Positions 1-7,606 of a stretch of DNA of 20,029 nucleotides are shown piece after piece. Every line of letters begins with the position of its first letter. Within the stretch, counting starts at the first letter, position 1. Where the stretch lies: assembly GCA_937892995.1 (NCBI GenBank), contig CALBJS010000191.1:1-20029 (forward strand). Reading direction: 5' to 3'. This DNA is from an uncultured Peptococcaceae bacterium (GTDB lineage: Bacteria; Bacillota; Desulfitobacteriia; Desulfitobacteriales; Syntrophobotulaceae). The notes beneath the pieces were generated by a model that was not told where the DNA came from, made no database searches, and saw only the letters and a list, made by a program, of their open reading frames with translations. Both the position numbers and the translations under genes were made by a program.

Positions 1-53
1 CAGTTTCATGCCTTTCGGGTTACGATTATAGAACTCCATAAAAAAAATGTCTT

Positions 54-473
54 TTATAGTGTATAGTTCCCCGTGGCTTCGGGTTGAAATACGATTCGGT
101 CCACCTTAAGTTTTATGATCCCGTCAGGAACCGGCCACTCAACAATATCGCCTACCCGGTAACCAAGAATAGCCGTCCCAATGGGAGCTAAAATAGATAT
201 TTTATTTTCTAAGAGATCTGCGTCGTCGGGGAAAACTAAAGTATAAATCATTTCTTCGTTTGTTTCCATATCTACAAGAGCCACACTGGAGTTCATAGTA
301 ATGATATCATTGGGGATATCTTTAGAGCTAACGACAAGTGCTCTTTGAAGTTCTTGATCAAGTCTTTTCAAATAATCTTTCTTGCAAAGGTTATATTCTA
401 AAGCGTTAGAAATTAGTTTTTGCAATCTGACCTTATCTAATTCCGTTATATAAATTTGTTTGACCATGTACAC
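54..473 (-). CDS. rnk: Rnk-like nucleoside diphosphate kinase regulator / GreA-GreB C-terminal domain protein
   Basis: 139 residues, the usual size for Rnk. Rnk proteins carry a GreA/GreB-type C-terminal domain and are thought to bind RNA polymerase. The N-terminal half is a short helical segment (residues about 10-50). The C-terminal half has Rnk signatures: DIITMNS (about 56-62), LAPIGTAILGYRVGD (about 95-109), EWPVPDG and a QPEATGNY ending close to E. coli Rnk. It lacks the long coiled coil with acidic tip of GreA, so transcript-cleavage stimulation is not expected. The GTG start at 473 lies 5 nt from an AGGAGG ribosome binding site. An ATG two codons later (465-467) is 11 nt away and is an alternative start. 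The gene stands alone, with its own promoter and a hairpin-bearing leader upstream. No clear terminator is seen downstream. Family call is firm; physiological role in Firmicutes is not established here. Confidence 0.88.
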   Translation of the reverse strand: MYMVKQIYITELDKVRLQKLISNALEYNLCKKDYLKRLDQELQRALVVSSKDIPNDIITMNSSVALVDMETNEEMIYTLVFPDDADLLENKISILAPIGTAILGYRVGDIVEWPVPDGIIKLKVDRIVFQPEATGNYTL

Positions 474-500
474 TCTTCCCTCCTTTCCTTTTTCCCCATT

Positions 501-540
501 TAAAAAAAAAGATACAAGCGACTATCTATCAGATAATCGC
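501..540 (-). terminator. terminator-like hairpin in the rnk leader (candidate attenuator)
   Basis: Read on the minus strand, a 10-bp stem (531-540 with 518-527, one G-U pair, 3-nt loop) is followed by a spacer and a run of nine T (502-510). It lies between the rnk promoter (581-609) and the rnk ribosome binding site. It therefore looks like an intrinsic terminator inside the rnk leader, which would act as an attenuator. It could instead end an independent small RNA of about 70 nt starting near 574. I did not find an obvious competing antiterminator stem. Confidence 0.6.
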
Positions 541-580
541 CAACGCACCTATAAAAAACTTCATGGTAAATATTGTTTAT

Positions 581-609
581 ATTATATCCCAGTACTCCTA
601 GAAAGTAAA
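581..609 (-). promoter_or_regulatory. sigma-A promoter of rnk
   Basis: Minus-strand -35 TTTACT (604-609), 17-nt spacer and perfect -10 TATAAT (581-586). This predicts a start near 574 and a leader of about 100 nt ahead of the rnk GTG. The 474-725 region is otherwise AT-rich and divergent between rnk and the spore protein gene. Confidence 0.6.
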
Positions 610-674
610 GCAAGCTCTCTCTTTATTATCTAAACTTTTAAGGTTAAATCTTGCTTCTAATGTATTTTTTACAA

Positions 675-704
675 TGAAAAATTTTTATTAATCCGTCAAT
701 AATA
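675..704 (+). promoter_or_regulatory. candidate forespore sigma-G promoter for the spore protein gene
   Basis: TGAAAA (675-680), 17-nt spacer, AATAATA (698-704) match the sigma-G consensus (TGHATA, then CATWMTA) at 5 of 6 and 6 of 7 positions. Spore protein genes of this family are normally under sigma-G, which supports the call. The weakness is spacing: the predicted start falls at about 710, right beside the ribosome binding site GGAGG (711-715). A second, poorer match starts at 661. Confidence 0.35.
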
Positions 705-725
705 CTTAATGGAGGTGAATAATAT

Positions 726-950
726 ATGGCTACAAATGAGAGCAAAAAGAAATTATTACAACAACTTAAAATGGAATCAGCGGCAGAAATAGGTCATCTT
801 GATTTTGTGCGGGAGAATAATGATCATTACAAGGGTGATGTAACTTCCCGTCAAAATGGACTGGAAGGTGGACCTATTGGAGGACAGATGGTTAAAAAGA
901 TGGTTGCTTTTGCAGAGCAAAAAATGAAAGAAAACGGTGGTACATTATAG
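726..950 (+). CDS. alpha/beta-type small acid-soluble spore protein
   Basis: 74 residues. Alpha/beta SASPs coat and protect DNA in the dormant spore and are degraded at germination by the GPR protease. The C-terminal DNA-binding half is clear: DVTSRQNG (about 38-45), then GGPIGGQMVKKMV and FAEQKM, equivalent to the classic SRANGxxGGEITKRLVxMAEQ. The N-terminal helix is shorter on consensus: at the GPR cleavage region the usual E-I/F-A is E-S-A (about 17-19). The stretch between the two conserved helices, from EIG to DVTSRQNG, is about nine residues longer than in Bacillus SASPs. Start ATG has GGAGGTGA 10 nt upstream. It is the only plus-strand gene in the window and is monocistronic, with its own terminator. 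This gene marks the organism as a spore former. Confidence 0.9.
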   Translation: MATNESKKKLLQQLKMESAAEIGHLDFVRENNDHYKGDVTSRQNGLEGGPIGGQMVKKMVAFAEQKMKENGGTL

Positions 951-986
951 TTTATATATTCTAAATATCATTATGCACTAATACCC

Positions 987-1020
987 GGGCGTGACAAAAA
1001 ATCACGCCTAATTATTTTTA
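987..1020 (+). terminator. rho-independent terminator of the spore protein gene
   Basis: Stem GGCGTGA/TCACGCC (988-994 with 1002-1008, plus a G-T pair outside), 7-nt loop, then a T-rich tail. The tail overlaps the stop codon of the convergent activase fragment. On the minus strand the stem is followed by CGGGTATT, so it is unlikely to stop that transcript efficiently. Confidence 0.8.
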
Positions 1021-1995
1021 CTTAGCTGTTATCTGCTTAGACACCGAAAATTCCTCTTTAGTCCGGTTACTACCTTCCTGGATAACCTCCGACTGTTCCA
1101 GTTTCTTAAAAGCAACAGAAAGCATTAGTTTTATTCTATTAACTTGATTAACCTCACTTGCTCCCGGATCGTAATCGATGGGCACGATATTGGCATGGGG
1201 GTAATGCCTTTTCAATTCCCTAACCATACCTTTTCCTGTAATATGGTTAGGCAAGCAAGCAAACGGTTGGAGGCAAGCAATATTACAGGCCCCACTTTCG
1301 ATAAGCTCCAACATCTCTGCAGTTAAAAACCATCCTTCACCCGTCTGATGTCCAAGATGCATTATTTTCTCCGCCATATTCGCTAGCTCAAAGATAGACT
1401 TCGGAGGATGAAAGTGTTTACTTTCTTTCAATTCCTTTTTCATCACCCGCCGAAAGTGTTCTATCCTCCAAATAAAGTAACGAGAAAGAAGTTCGGTTTT
1501 AAGAGTTCCGGCTAGTTTTTCCCGACTATATACTCCATTATGGGCACAATAGAGGAAGAAGTCTATTAAATCCGGTAAGACCGCCTCTGCTCCTTCTTTC
1601 TCCAGAATATCCACGATATAGTTATTAGCAAAAGGATGGAATTTCACCAAGATTTCTCCAACGACACCGACTTTTGGTTTTTTAATATCTAGGATCTCCA
1701 TATTGTCGAAGTCCTTAATAATATTACGAATATTACGATGGTATTCCCTGATACTCATCTTGGCCAGACTCGGCTTGAGATATTCTAACCACTTGCCTAA
1801 ACGTTTGTTTGTTTCCCCCTCATTCTTCTCATAAGGTCTCGTAGCATTAGTCAGTCTCATCAGAAGATCACCATAAACCATGGCCATAACACAACGTTTA
1901 ACCATTCTTAAAGTTAATTTGAACCCTGGATTTTCCTCGATTCCTGTAGGATTTAAGGAAACAACCGGGATTTGTTCCATTCCGGTATCCTTCAA
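1018..1995 (-). CDS. C-terminal part of acyl-CoA dehydratase activase-related protein (separated by a -1 frameshift)
   Basis: 325 residues from a TTG that has no ribosome binding site, so this is probably not an independent start. The sequence (KDTGMEQIPVVSLNPTG near the start, later CNIACLQPFACLPNHITGKGM at about 236-256) belongs to the C-terminal, HgdB/HgdC-like portion of the giant activase-related proteins, including a conserved cysteine set (CNIACLQPFAC). The frame stays open upstream to 2037. There it reads GCRASNYIGFIRKA, the expected continuation of the QTGG that ends the conserved part of the upstream ORF. Joined by the shift, the protein would be about 1431 residues, which is in line with single-chain family members. 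Read this as the second half of one gene, not a separate gene. Whether it is translated depends on the frameshift. No terminator is seen after it apart from the convergent one at 987-1020. Confidence 0.8.
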   Translation of the reverse strand: MKDTGMEQIPVVSLNPTGIEENPGFKLTLRMVKRCVMAMVYGDLLMRLTNATRPYEKNEGETNKRLGKWLEYLKPSLAKMSIREYHRNIRNIIKDFDNMEILDIKKPKVGVVGEILVKFHPFANNYIVDILEKEGAEAVLPDLIDFFLYCAHNGVYSREKLAGTLKTELLSRYFIWRIEHFRRVMKKELKESKHFHPPKSIFELANMAEKIMHLGHQTGEGWFLTAEMLELIESGACNIACLQPFACLPNHITGKGMVRELKRHYPHANIVPIDYDPGASEVNQVNRIKLMLSVAFKKLEQSEVIQEGSNRTKEEFSVSKQITAK

Positions 1996-4900
1996 TGCTT
2001 TGCGGATAAATCCAATATAGTTACTGGCCCTGCAGCCCCCCCTGTCTGAGACATGATGACGGCTGTTCGGTTAAGATCATAGCGTCCGGACTTCAAGGCG
2101 GCCATGATTTGTCCAACCACGATGATCGAGGGATAGCAGGCATCATTATGGACATGTTTCAGTCCTTCTTCCACCACATTTAACTCAACATCAGGTAAAA
2201 TCTCTATTCTATAACCTTCTAAGCGAGCGGCCTCTTCTACTAATTCAAAGTGAATAGGAGCCATCTGCGGAGATAATATAGTATATTCTTCCCTCATTTT
2301 CTCTGTAAACATGACCCTTTCGGGAATCTCATATTGTTTTTGGGCCCGAATCTGTTTTCTTTCTCTCTCCTGCATCGCCGCTAAGAGTGAGCGGATCCGA
2401 ATACGTACCGCTCCTAAGTTATTAATCTCATCAATCTTAACCAAAGTATAGGTCTTGCGATATTGGTGGAGGATCTCCTGTACTTGGTCGGTAGTGACTG
2501 CATCCAAGCCGCAGCCGAAGGAGTTAAGTTGAACCAATTCCAAATCTTCGCGGGTAGTCACAAAGCTCGCCGCGGCATAAAGTCGGGAATGATACACCCA
2601 TTGATCCAAAACTCTTAAAGGTCTGTCGACTTTACCCAGATGAGCTACGGAATCTTCCGTTAAGACCGCCAGCCCCAGACCGGTAATCATCTCCGGAATA
2701 CCGTGGTTAATCTCCGGATCGAGGTGATAAGGCCGCCCGGCTAAAACGATCCCTTTGAGATTATTTTCTTTTAGATAGGCTAAGACCTCTTCGCCTTTAG
2801 CCTTAACTTCTTTGCGAACATTTTCTCTCTCTTGATAAGCCTTATCGACAGCTTTTTCTATTTCCTCTGGAGACACCCCAAAGCTTTTAAACTCTTCAGA
2901 GAGTCGCACTTTCATTCTCGGCATGTTATCCATAGGTAAGAAAGGAAAGATGAATTGCACATCATCCCTTCTCAGTTCATCGATATTAGCATGGATGGAC
3001 TCCGGATAGGAAGTAACAATCGGACAGTTATAATTATTATTGGCTTCAGTCATTTCCTTCTCGTCCCTGGGAAGGCACGGATAGAAGATAACTTTAAGCC
3101 CTTTATTTATCAAGTCTTTAACATGTCCATTAGTAAGTTTAGCCGGATAACATAAAGATTCCGAGGATACGGTCTCCATTCCCAATTCGAATATTTTTTT
3201 AGATGATCGGGCAGACAATACTACCCTAAAGCCAAGTTCCGTAAATAAGGTAAACCAGAAGGGATAATGTTCGTACATATTCAAGACCCTCGGAATACCA
3301 ATTGCCCCACGCCAAGCCTCTTCTTTACGAAGCGGTTTATAAGCAAAAAGACGTTTATATTTATAAGCGAATAGATTCGGAAGATCATCAGAGGTTTCTC
3401 CCAGCCCCGCACCTCTTTCACAGCGATTACCGGAAAGGAATTCTCTGCCGTCGGAAAATTCGTTAACTGTCAGCAGGCAGTTATTACCACATAAACCACA
3501 ATGGCGAGTACTGGTTCGAGTATTAAAATCCTTAAGCTCCTGTTCCTTGAGTAAGGACGACGGTTTTTCACTTCTATACTTATCGCGGGCAATTAAGGCC
3601 GCTCCAAAAGCACCCATTATTCCGGCGATATTAGGACGAATTACTTCTCGGCCCGTGATAAGCTCAAAACTCCGTAGGACGGCATCATTGTTAAAGGTCC
3701 CCCCTTGAACAACTACTTTTTCTCCTACTTCTGAAGTATCATGCAGTCTTATTACTTTATAAAGGGCGTTCTTAACGACAGAATAGGCAATACCGGCCGC
3801 TATACTCCCTATATCTGCCCCTTCTTTCTGAACCTGCTTAATCTTGGAGTTCATAAAAACAGTACAGCGCGTTCCTAAATCTACTGGCGACTGGGAGAAT
3901 AACCCTCGCTGAACGAATTCCTCCAGCGGCAAGCTAAGCGATTCTGCTAAAGTTTCGATAAAAGACCCACAGCCGGAAGAGCAGGCTTCATTAAGCATGA
4001 TATTATTAATAACTCCATCCCTAACCTGCATACATTTCATATCTTGACCGCCGATATCAAGGATAAAATCTACCCCCGGCAGAAAATACTCTGCACCTTT
4101 ATGGTGAGCTACAGTCTCGATCTCACCATGGTCGACCAGTAAAGCCGCTTTAAGAAGTGCTTCTCCATAGCCGGTCACCACTGAACAGCTAATTTTTGCT
4201 TCGGAAGGTAACAATCGATATAATTGTTGCAATGCCACTATCGTCGATTTTAAAGGACTTCCTCCATTACTCCCGTAATGGGAATGCACTAAATTACCAA
4301 ACTCATCGATCAATGCTAGTTTGGTAGTTGTCGAGCCTGCATCAATCCCCAGAAAACAAGGTCCACTTACCTCGGCTAATGGTCTCATTTCTACGGCATC
4401 CTTGTTATGTCGAAGATTAAACTCCTTATACTCATCCTCACTTGCAAAAAGTGGTTGCAAAAGAGTGGTCGCTGAAGCTGAGTTATGCAGGTTAGGAATA
4501 TTATTATAGATACTTTGGAAATTAATTATTTCACTTTTCTTTGAAGCTAGGGCTGCCCCAATAGCTACGAAAAACTGGGCATTCTCCGGAGCAACGATAT
4601 TTTCCGGTTGGAGCCTCAAAGTCTCAATAAAGCGTCGGCGTAGTTCAGATAGGAAGAAAAGAGGCCCTCCAAGAAAAGCTACGTTTCCTCTGATAGGCTT
4701 GCCACAAGCTAAACCCGCAATAGTCTGGTTAACCACAGCCTGAAAAATAGAGACCGCAATATCTTCCTTCGCCGCACCCTCATTGAGTAAAGGCTGGATA
4801 TCTGTCTTAGCAAACACCCCACAGCGAGAAGCAATCGGATAGATTTCTTTGTGCTTTTTGGCCAATTCATTAAGCCCGGAGGCATCGGTCTTTAAGAGTA

Positions 4901-5312
4901 TAGCCATCTGGTCAATAAATGCTCCCGTTCCCCCCGCACAGGTTCCATTCATCCTTAGCTCCGGCGAATCGCCAAAATAAGTAATCTTAGCATCTTCTCC
5001 CCCAAGTTCGATGGCTACATCAGTCCGAGGAATAAAACGTTGCACCGCTTCACCACAAGCGATCACTTCTTGAATGAAAGATACTCCAATCTGTTCAGAC
5101 GTAGACATGCCGCTGGAACCGGTGACATTCATGGTTACGTCTGTATTTTTTAATTGTATAAACATCTTTTGCAAAAGATTACTGACTGTGTGCTGAACAT
5201 CGGAAAAATGCCTTTGATAATGACTGAAAACAAGATTATCACTATCGTCAAGGATAGCAATTTTAACTGTGGTAGAGCCAACATCCAGTCCGATATGCAA
5301 AGCTTTCCCCAT
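1992..5312 (-). CDS. BadF/BcrA/HgdC-type acyl-CoA dehydratase activase-related protein, N-terminal 1106 residues
   Basis: Giant ASKHA-fold ATPase of the 2-hydroxyacyl-CoA dehydratase activase class. Two activase modules are visible. The first runs from about 5 to 258: phosphate-loop IGLDVGSTTVK, the cluster-ligand region with C125 (NGTCAGGTG) and C164 (ASRCGVF). The second runs from about 319 to 577: LGIDAGSTTTK, C444 (NEACSSGCGS) and C483. In HgdC these cysteines hold a 4Fe-4S cluster at the dimer interface. A Cys cluster follows (C605, C608, C612, C631). The DUF2229-type, HgdB-like region starts near 645 (LPNLFAYKYKRLF). Residues 1093-1106 are out of family because the frame is lost at 2036-2042. 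Start ATG has AGGAG 9 nt upstream. Substrate is unknown; related giant proteins are common in anaerobes and are often stand-alone, as here. Confidence 0.85.
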   Translation of the reverse strand: MGKALHIGLDVGSTTVKIAILDDSDNLVFSHYQRHFSDVQHTVSNLLQKMFIQLKNTDVTMNVTGSSGMSTSEQIGVSFIQEVIACGEAVQRFIPRTDVAIELGGEDAKITYFGDSPELRMNGTCAGGTGAFIDQMAILLKTDASGLNELAKKHKEIYPIASRCGVFAKTDIQPLLNEGAAKEDIAVSIFQAVVNQTIAGLACGKPIRGNVAFLGGPLFFLSELRRRFIETLRLQPENIVAPENAQFFVAIGAALASKKSEIINFQSIYNNIPNLHNSASATTLLQPLFASEDEYKEFNLRHNKDAVEMRPLAEVSGPCFLGIDAGSTTTKLALIDEFGNLVHSHYGSNGGSPLKSTIVALQQLYRLLPSEAKISCSVVTGYGEALLKAALLVDHGEIETVAHHKGAEYFLPGVDFILDIGGQDMKCMQVRDGVINNIMLNEACSSGCGSFIETLAESLSLPLEEFVQRGLFSQSPVDLGTRCTVFMNSKIKQVQKEGADIGSIAAGIAYSVVKNALYKVIRLHDTSEVGEKVVVQGGTFNNDAVLRSFELITGREVIRPNIAGIMGAFGAALIARDKYRSEKPSSLLKEQELKDFNTRTSTRHCGLCGNNCLLTVNEFSDGREFLSGNRCERGAGLGETSDDLPNLFAYKYKRLFAYKPLRKEEAWRGAIGIPRVLNMYEHYPFWFTLFTELGFRVVLSARSSKKIFELGMETVSSESLCYPAKLTNGHVKDLINKGLKVIFYPCLPRDEKEMTEANNNYNCPIVTSYPESIHANIDELRRDDVQFIFPFLPMDNMPRMKVRLSEEFKSFGVSPEEIEKAVDKAYQERENVRKEVKAKGEEVLAYLKENNLKGIVLAGRPYHLDPEINHGIPEMITGLGLAVLTEDSVAHLGKVDRPLRVLDQWVYHSRLYAAASFVTTREDLELVQLNSFGCGLDAVTTDQVQEILHQYRKTYTLVKIDEINNLGAVRIRIRSLLAAMQERERKQIRAQKQYEIPERVMFTEKMREEYTILSPQMAPIHFELVEEAARLEGYRIEILPDVELNVVEEGLKHVHNDACYPSIIVVGQIMAALKSGRYDLNRTAVIMSQTGGAAGPVTILDLSAKH
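2036..2042 (-). other. G7 run at the frameshift between the two activase ORFs
   Basis: On the minus strand the in-frame codons are ACA GGG GGG GCT. A -1 slip after the second GGG gives ACA GGG GGG GGC TGC AGG, which translates as TGGGCR and runs straight into the downstream ORF. Eight G instead of seven would give the same uninterrupted gene. The site may be a real deletion, a sequencing or assembly error in a homopolymer, a phase-variable tract, or a slippery site; the sequence alone cannot decide. Confidence 0.85.
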
Positions 5313-5398
5313 TCATCTTTACTCCTTTTTCTCTGAACAATTCGATAAGTAGTCAATCCTGAGAATCAAGTGCAAATTAAGGATAAGACAATAAATTA

Positions 5399-5427
5399 AT
5401 TATATCAAATTGTTAACTCTTTCGTAA
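5399..5427 (-). promoter_or_regulatory. candidate extended -10 promoter of the activase gene
   Basis: Minus-strand TGATATAAT (5399-5407) is an extended -10 with a perfect TATAAT. The -35 at 17-nt spacing is poor (TTACGA, 5422-5427), which fits an extended -10 promoter. It would give a leader of about 80 nt. The gap 5313-5613 holds this promoter and the htrA terminator; I see no other feature or credible small ORF in it. Confidence 0.5.
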
Positions 5428-5548
5428 GCTTAAGTTGAATACTTTATCCTCTTCCAAGGCTGACAAGCCCTCTTTCTGTTTTATTCAACCCAAGTAAAGT
5501 GTTCCCTATTCCTTTGAATTTTTCCCTTAAATAACACTTAGAAAATAT

Positions 5549-5581
5549 AATCCCGTTAGACCTTTCGAAGTTAACGGGATT
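5549..5581 (-). terminator. rho-independent terminator after htrA
   Basis: Perfect 10-bp stem (5572-5581 with 5549-5558) with a 13-nt loop, followed on the minus strand by TATATTTTCT. It lies about 33 nt past the htrA stop and marks the end of the long minus-strand cluster that begins near 12.7 kb. Confidence 0.8.
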
Positions 5582-5613
5582 GCTCGTAAGGTTGTTGGGC
5601 AGTTGCTTGCTAC

Positions 5614-6759
5614 TTATTCTGACCTTATCTCCCCGAGAATTACTTCTACGGTATTAGTCTTGCCCGCTCGGAAATAAGTTACTTTCACCTTTTCACCAGG
5701 TTTGTGTTTAAATAATTGGTGTGCTAATTCTAGAGAGTTGGTTATTTTTACTTCGTTAATAGCCGTGACGATATCTCCGGCTTCCATCCCCGCCTTGGCA
5801 GCGGCCCCACCGTACTGAACTTTAGAGATATAGCATCCTGCCGGCCATCCTTTATAACTGGCATATTCTTCAGTATAACGATCATCTATGTTGACCTGGA
5901 GAGCAGTATGGCTGACAAAGCCCTTTTCGATGATTTGCTTCAGCACAGGCAAAGCATCACTAATAGGAATAGCAAAGCCCATACCTTCAAATCCTGGGGC
6001 ATCTTTCTTAGCTGAATTAATCCCCACAACCTGGCCACTATAATTAACTAAAGGTCCCCCACTATTTCCGGGGTTAATAGCCGCATCCGTTTGGATAAGG
6101 TTAAAACTAGCTTCACCTTGGAGCATTAGAAATCGATCTGTCGCCGATACCACCCCGGTAGTCACAGTACGAGCAAATTCCCTACCCCCAGGATTACCGA
6201 TAGCAACGACAAATTCTCCTACTTTTAAGGCATTGGAGTCGCCAAGTTGAGCAGCCTTCAGGTCTTTGGTATCACTTATCTTCACTACCGCCAAATCCGT
6301 TCGAGCATCTCCTCCTACGAGAGTACCAGGAATGTCCCGACCGTCAGCTAAGGAGATCATCAGTTTCTCTGCTCCTTCAATAACGTGATTATTAGTTATG
6401 ATATAACCGTTATCGGCATCGATAATAAAACCGGAACCACTACCGACCTCAGTCATTCCTCCTCCGCCGAAAATACTGCCCCTATATTGGAAATTAGCTA
6501 CCCCCACGACTGCTGGTCCAACTGTACTTGCAATATTAACTACCGGGGAATCTCCTGAGCCCTGATTGGCCAGTGGAGGAATCTCACCCTGATGAAGAAC
6601 TACTCTGTTTCCGTTTGGAATGAGGCCATTTTGGGGATAAACTGTTGGTACCAGCACCACAGCGATTAGCCCGCCTAGTATGGCACTAATCACCGATAGC
6701 ATTATAATAGAAATAATACGTGGTTTGCGTTCCTGGCGATTATCACGGTAATAGTCCAT
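5614..6759 (-). CDS. htrA: HtrA/DegP-family membrane-anchored serine protease
   Basis: 381 residues. Trypsin-like S1C protease that degrades or refolds damaged extracytoplasmic proteins. One N-terminal membrane segment (about 15-38) anchors it with the protease domain outside. The catalytic triad is visible: H125 (ITNNHVIEG), D155 (RTDLAVV) and S233 (NPGNSGGPL). One PDZ domain (about 280-375) follows, with GYxI-like ligand-loop and GLxxGD-like sequence (AGMEAGDIVTAIN). All expected parts are present. Strong AAAGGAGGT binding site ahead of ATG. It starts 21 nt after the metallo-beta-lactamase-fold gene, so the two are very likely co-transcribed. The pairing recalls walJ-htrC at the end of the Bacillus walRKHIJ operon. 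HtrA, HtrB and HtrC paralogues cannot be separated by eye. Confidence 0.93.
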   Translation of the reverse strand: MDYYRDNRQERKPRIISIIMLSVISAILGGLIAVVLVPTVYPQNGLIPNGNRVVLHQGEIPPLANQGSGDSPVVNIASTVGPAVVGVANFQYRGSIFGGGGMTEVGSGSGFIIDADNGYIITNNHVIEGAEKLMISLADGRDIPGTLVGGDARTDLAVVKISDTKDLKAAQLGDSNALKVGEFVVAIGNPGGREFARTVTTGVVSATDRFLMLQGEASFNLIQTDAAINPGNSGGPLVNYSGQVVGINSAKKDAPGFEGMGFAIPISDALPVLKQIIEKGFVSHTALQVNIDDRYTEEYASYKGWPAGCYISKVQYGGAAAKAGMEAGDIVTAINEVKITNSLELAHQLFKHKPGEKVKVTYFRAGKTNTVEVILGEIRSE

Positions 6760-6780
6760 AAATATAACCTCCTTTGGGTA

Positions 6781-7572
6781 TTATTCTCCCAGAATGATAA
6801 GTTCATGCGGTACATACCTTGGGGCCACCCTGATTTTCAACTGAGAGCATCTTTGTTTTACACTTGAATCCCTTAACATTTTTAAAACTGTAGTCAGTGC
6901 TAATTCGGGCGTATTATTCTCTTCGCTGAGATGAGCGAGCACGACCTTTTGAGCATTCTCCCTGAGCCAATCTTTTAGGGCTTCAGCGAGCTGAACATTG
7001 CTCAAGTGACCAACACTGCTGTCAATTCGCTTTTTCAGGTACCATGGATATCTTCCCTGCCATAATTTTTGCAAATCATGATTAGCCTCGACTATGTAGG
7101 CATCACATCCCGGAAGATTTCTATGCATATCTTCGGTAATAAGACCGCTGTCCGTAGCGATTCCCAGCGTAGCTTTCTTACCGGCTACCTTTAATCCATA
7201 ACTCTCCCTACTATCATGAGAGGTGGCAATTAACTTAATATCCATTCCCGCTAAGGATATTTCCTTTTTAATTATTATTCTTTGTTCCGGTTGGAGCCTT
7301 CCTAATCTTTCCTCAACTTCTTCCCATATCCCTCCGGTCGCATAGACCGGTATCTTGAGTTTGCGGGCCAGGGCACCTATGCCCCGAATATGATCGGAAT
7401 GTTCATGCGTAATTATTATTCCTTCCAACTCCAGAGCAGATACATCGACCATCTCTAGGTTAGCAAACACTCTTTTGAGAGTTATTCCACAATCTACCAT
7501 AAAGCTCCTGTTTTTTTCTCCTACCAAGATGGAATTACCGGAACTACCACTGGCAAGTGTTGCAAAATACAT
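6781..7572 (-). CDS. walJ: WalJ/YycJ-type metallo-beta-lactamase-fold hydrolase
   Basis: 263 residues, the normal length for YycJ/WalJ. Cytoplasmic metal-dependent hydrolase of the MBL superfamily; Bacillus WalJ is linked to DNA metabolism and coordination of cell division, and has reported exonuclease activity. Features seen: the N-terminal LASGSSGNS (6-14), D27-C28-G29, the metal-binding HxHxDH as H56-E-H58-S-D60-H61, a later ATDSG with conserved Asp (about 139-143), EANHD, and the C-terminal GHLSN and AHLSEENN histidines. AAGGTGG binding site 4 nt before ATG. Sits between a TPR gene (34-nt gap) and htrA (21-nt gap). The usual walR/walK/walH/walI genes are not next to it here, so the symbol rests on family similarity rather than an intact wal operon. 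Confidence 0.88.
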   Translation of the reverse strand: MYFATLASGSSGNSILVGEKNRSFMVDCGITLKRVFANLEMVDVSALELEGIIITHEHSDHIRGIGALARKLKIPVYATGGIWEEVEERLGRLQPEQRIIIKKEISLAGMDIKLIATSHDSRESYGLKVAGKKATLGIATDSGLITEDMHRNLPGCDAYIVEANHDLQKLWQGRYPWYLKKRIDSSVGHLSNVQLAEALKDWLRENAQKVVLAHLSEENNTPELALTTVLKMLRDSSVKQRCSQLKIRVAPRYVPHELIILGE

Positions 7573-7606
7573 TTATCCACCTTCTTATAGCCCTCAAAAA
7601 TTCGTG

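Noticed and set aside
1..39. Minus-strand frame of 13 codons starting MEFYNRNPKG and running off the window edge
   Set aside because: No ribosome binding site and too short to judge; could be the start of a gene beyond the edge, but not supportable here.
5150..5356. 68-codon minus-strand frame and opposing plus-strand frame at the activase start
   Set aside because: Both are shadows of the activase coding region with no start signals of their own.
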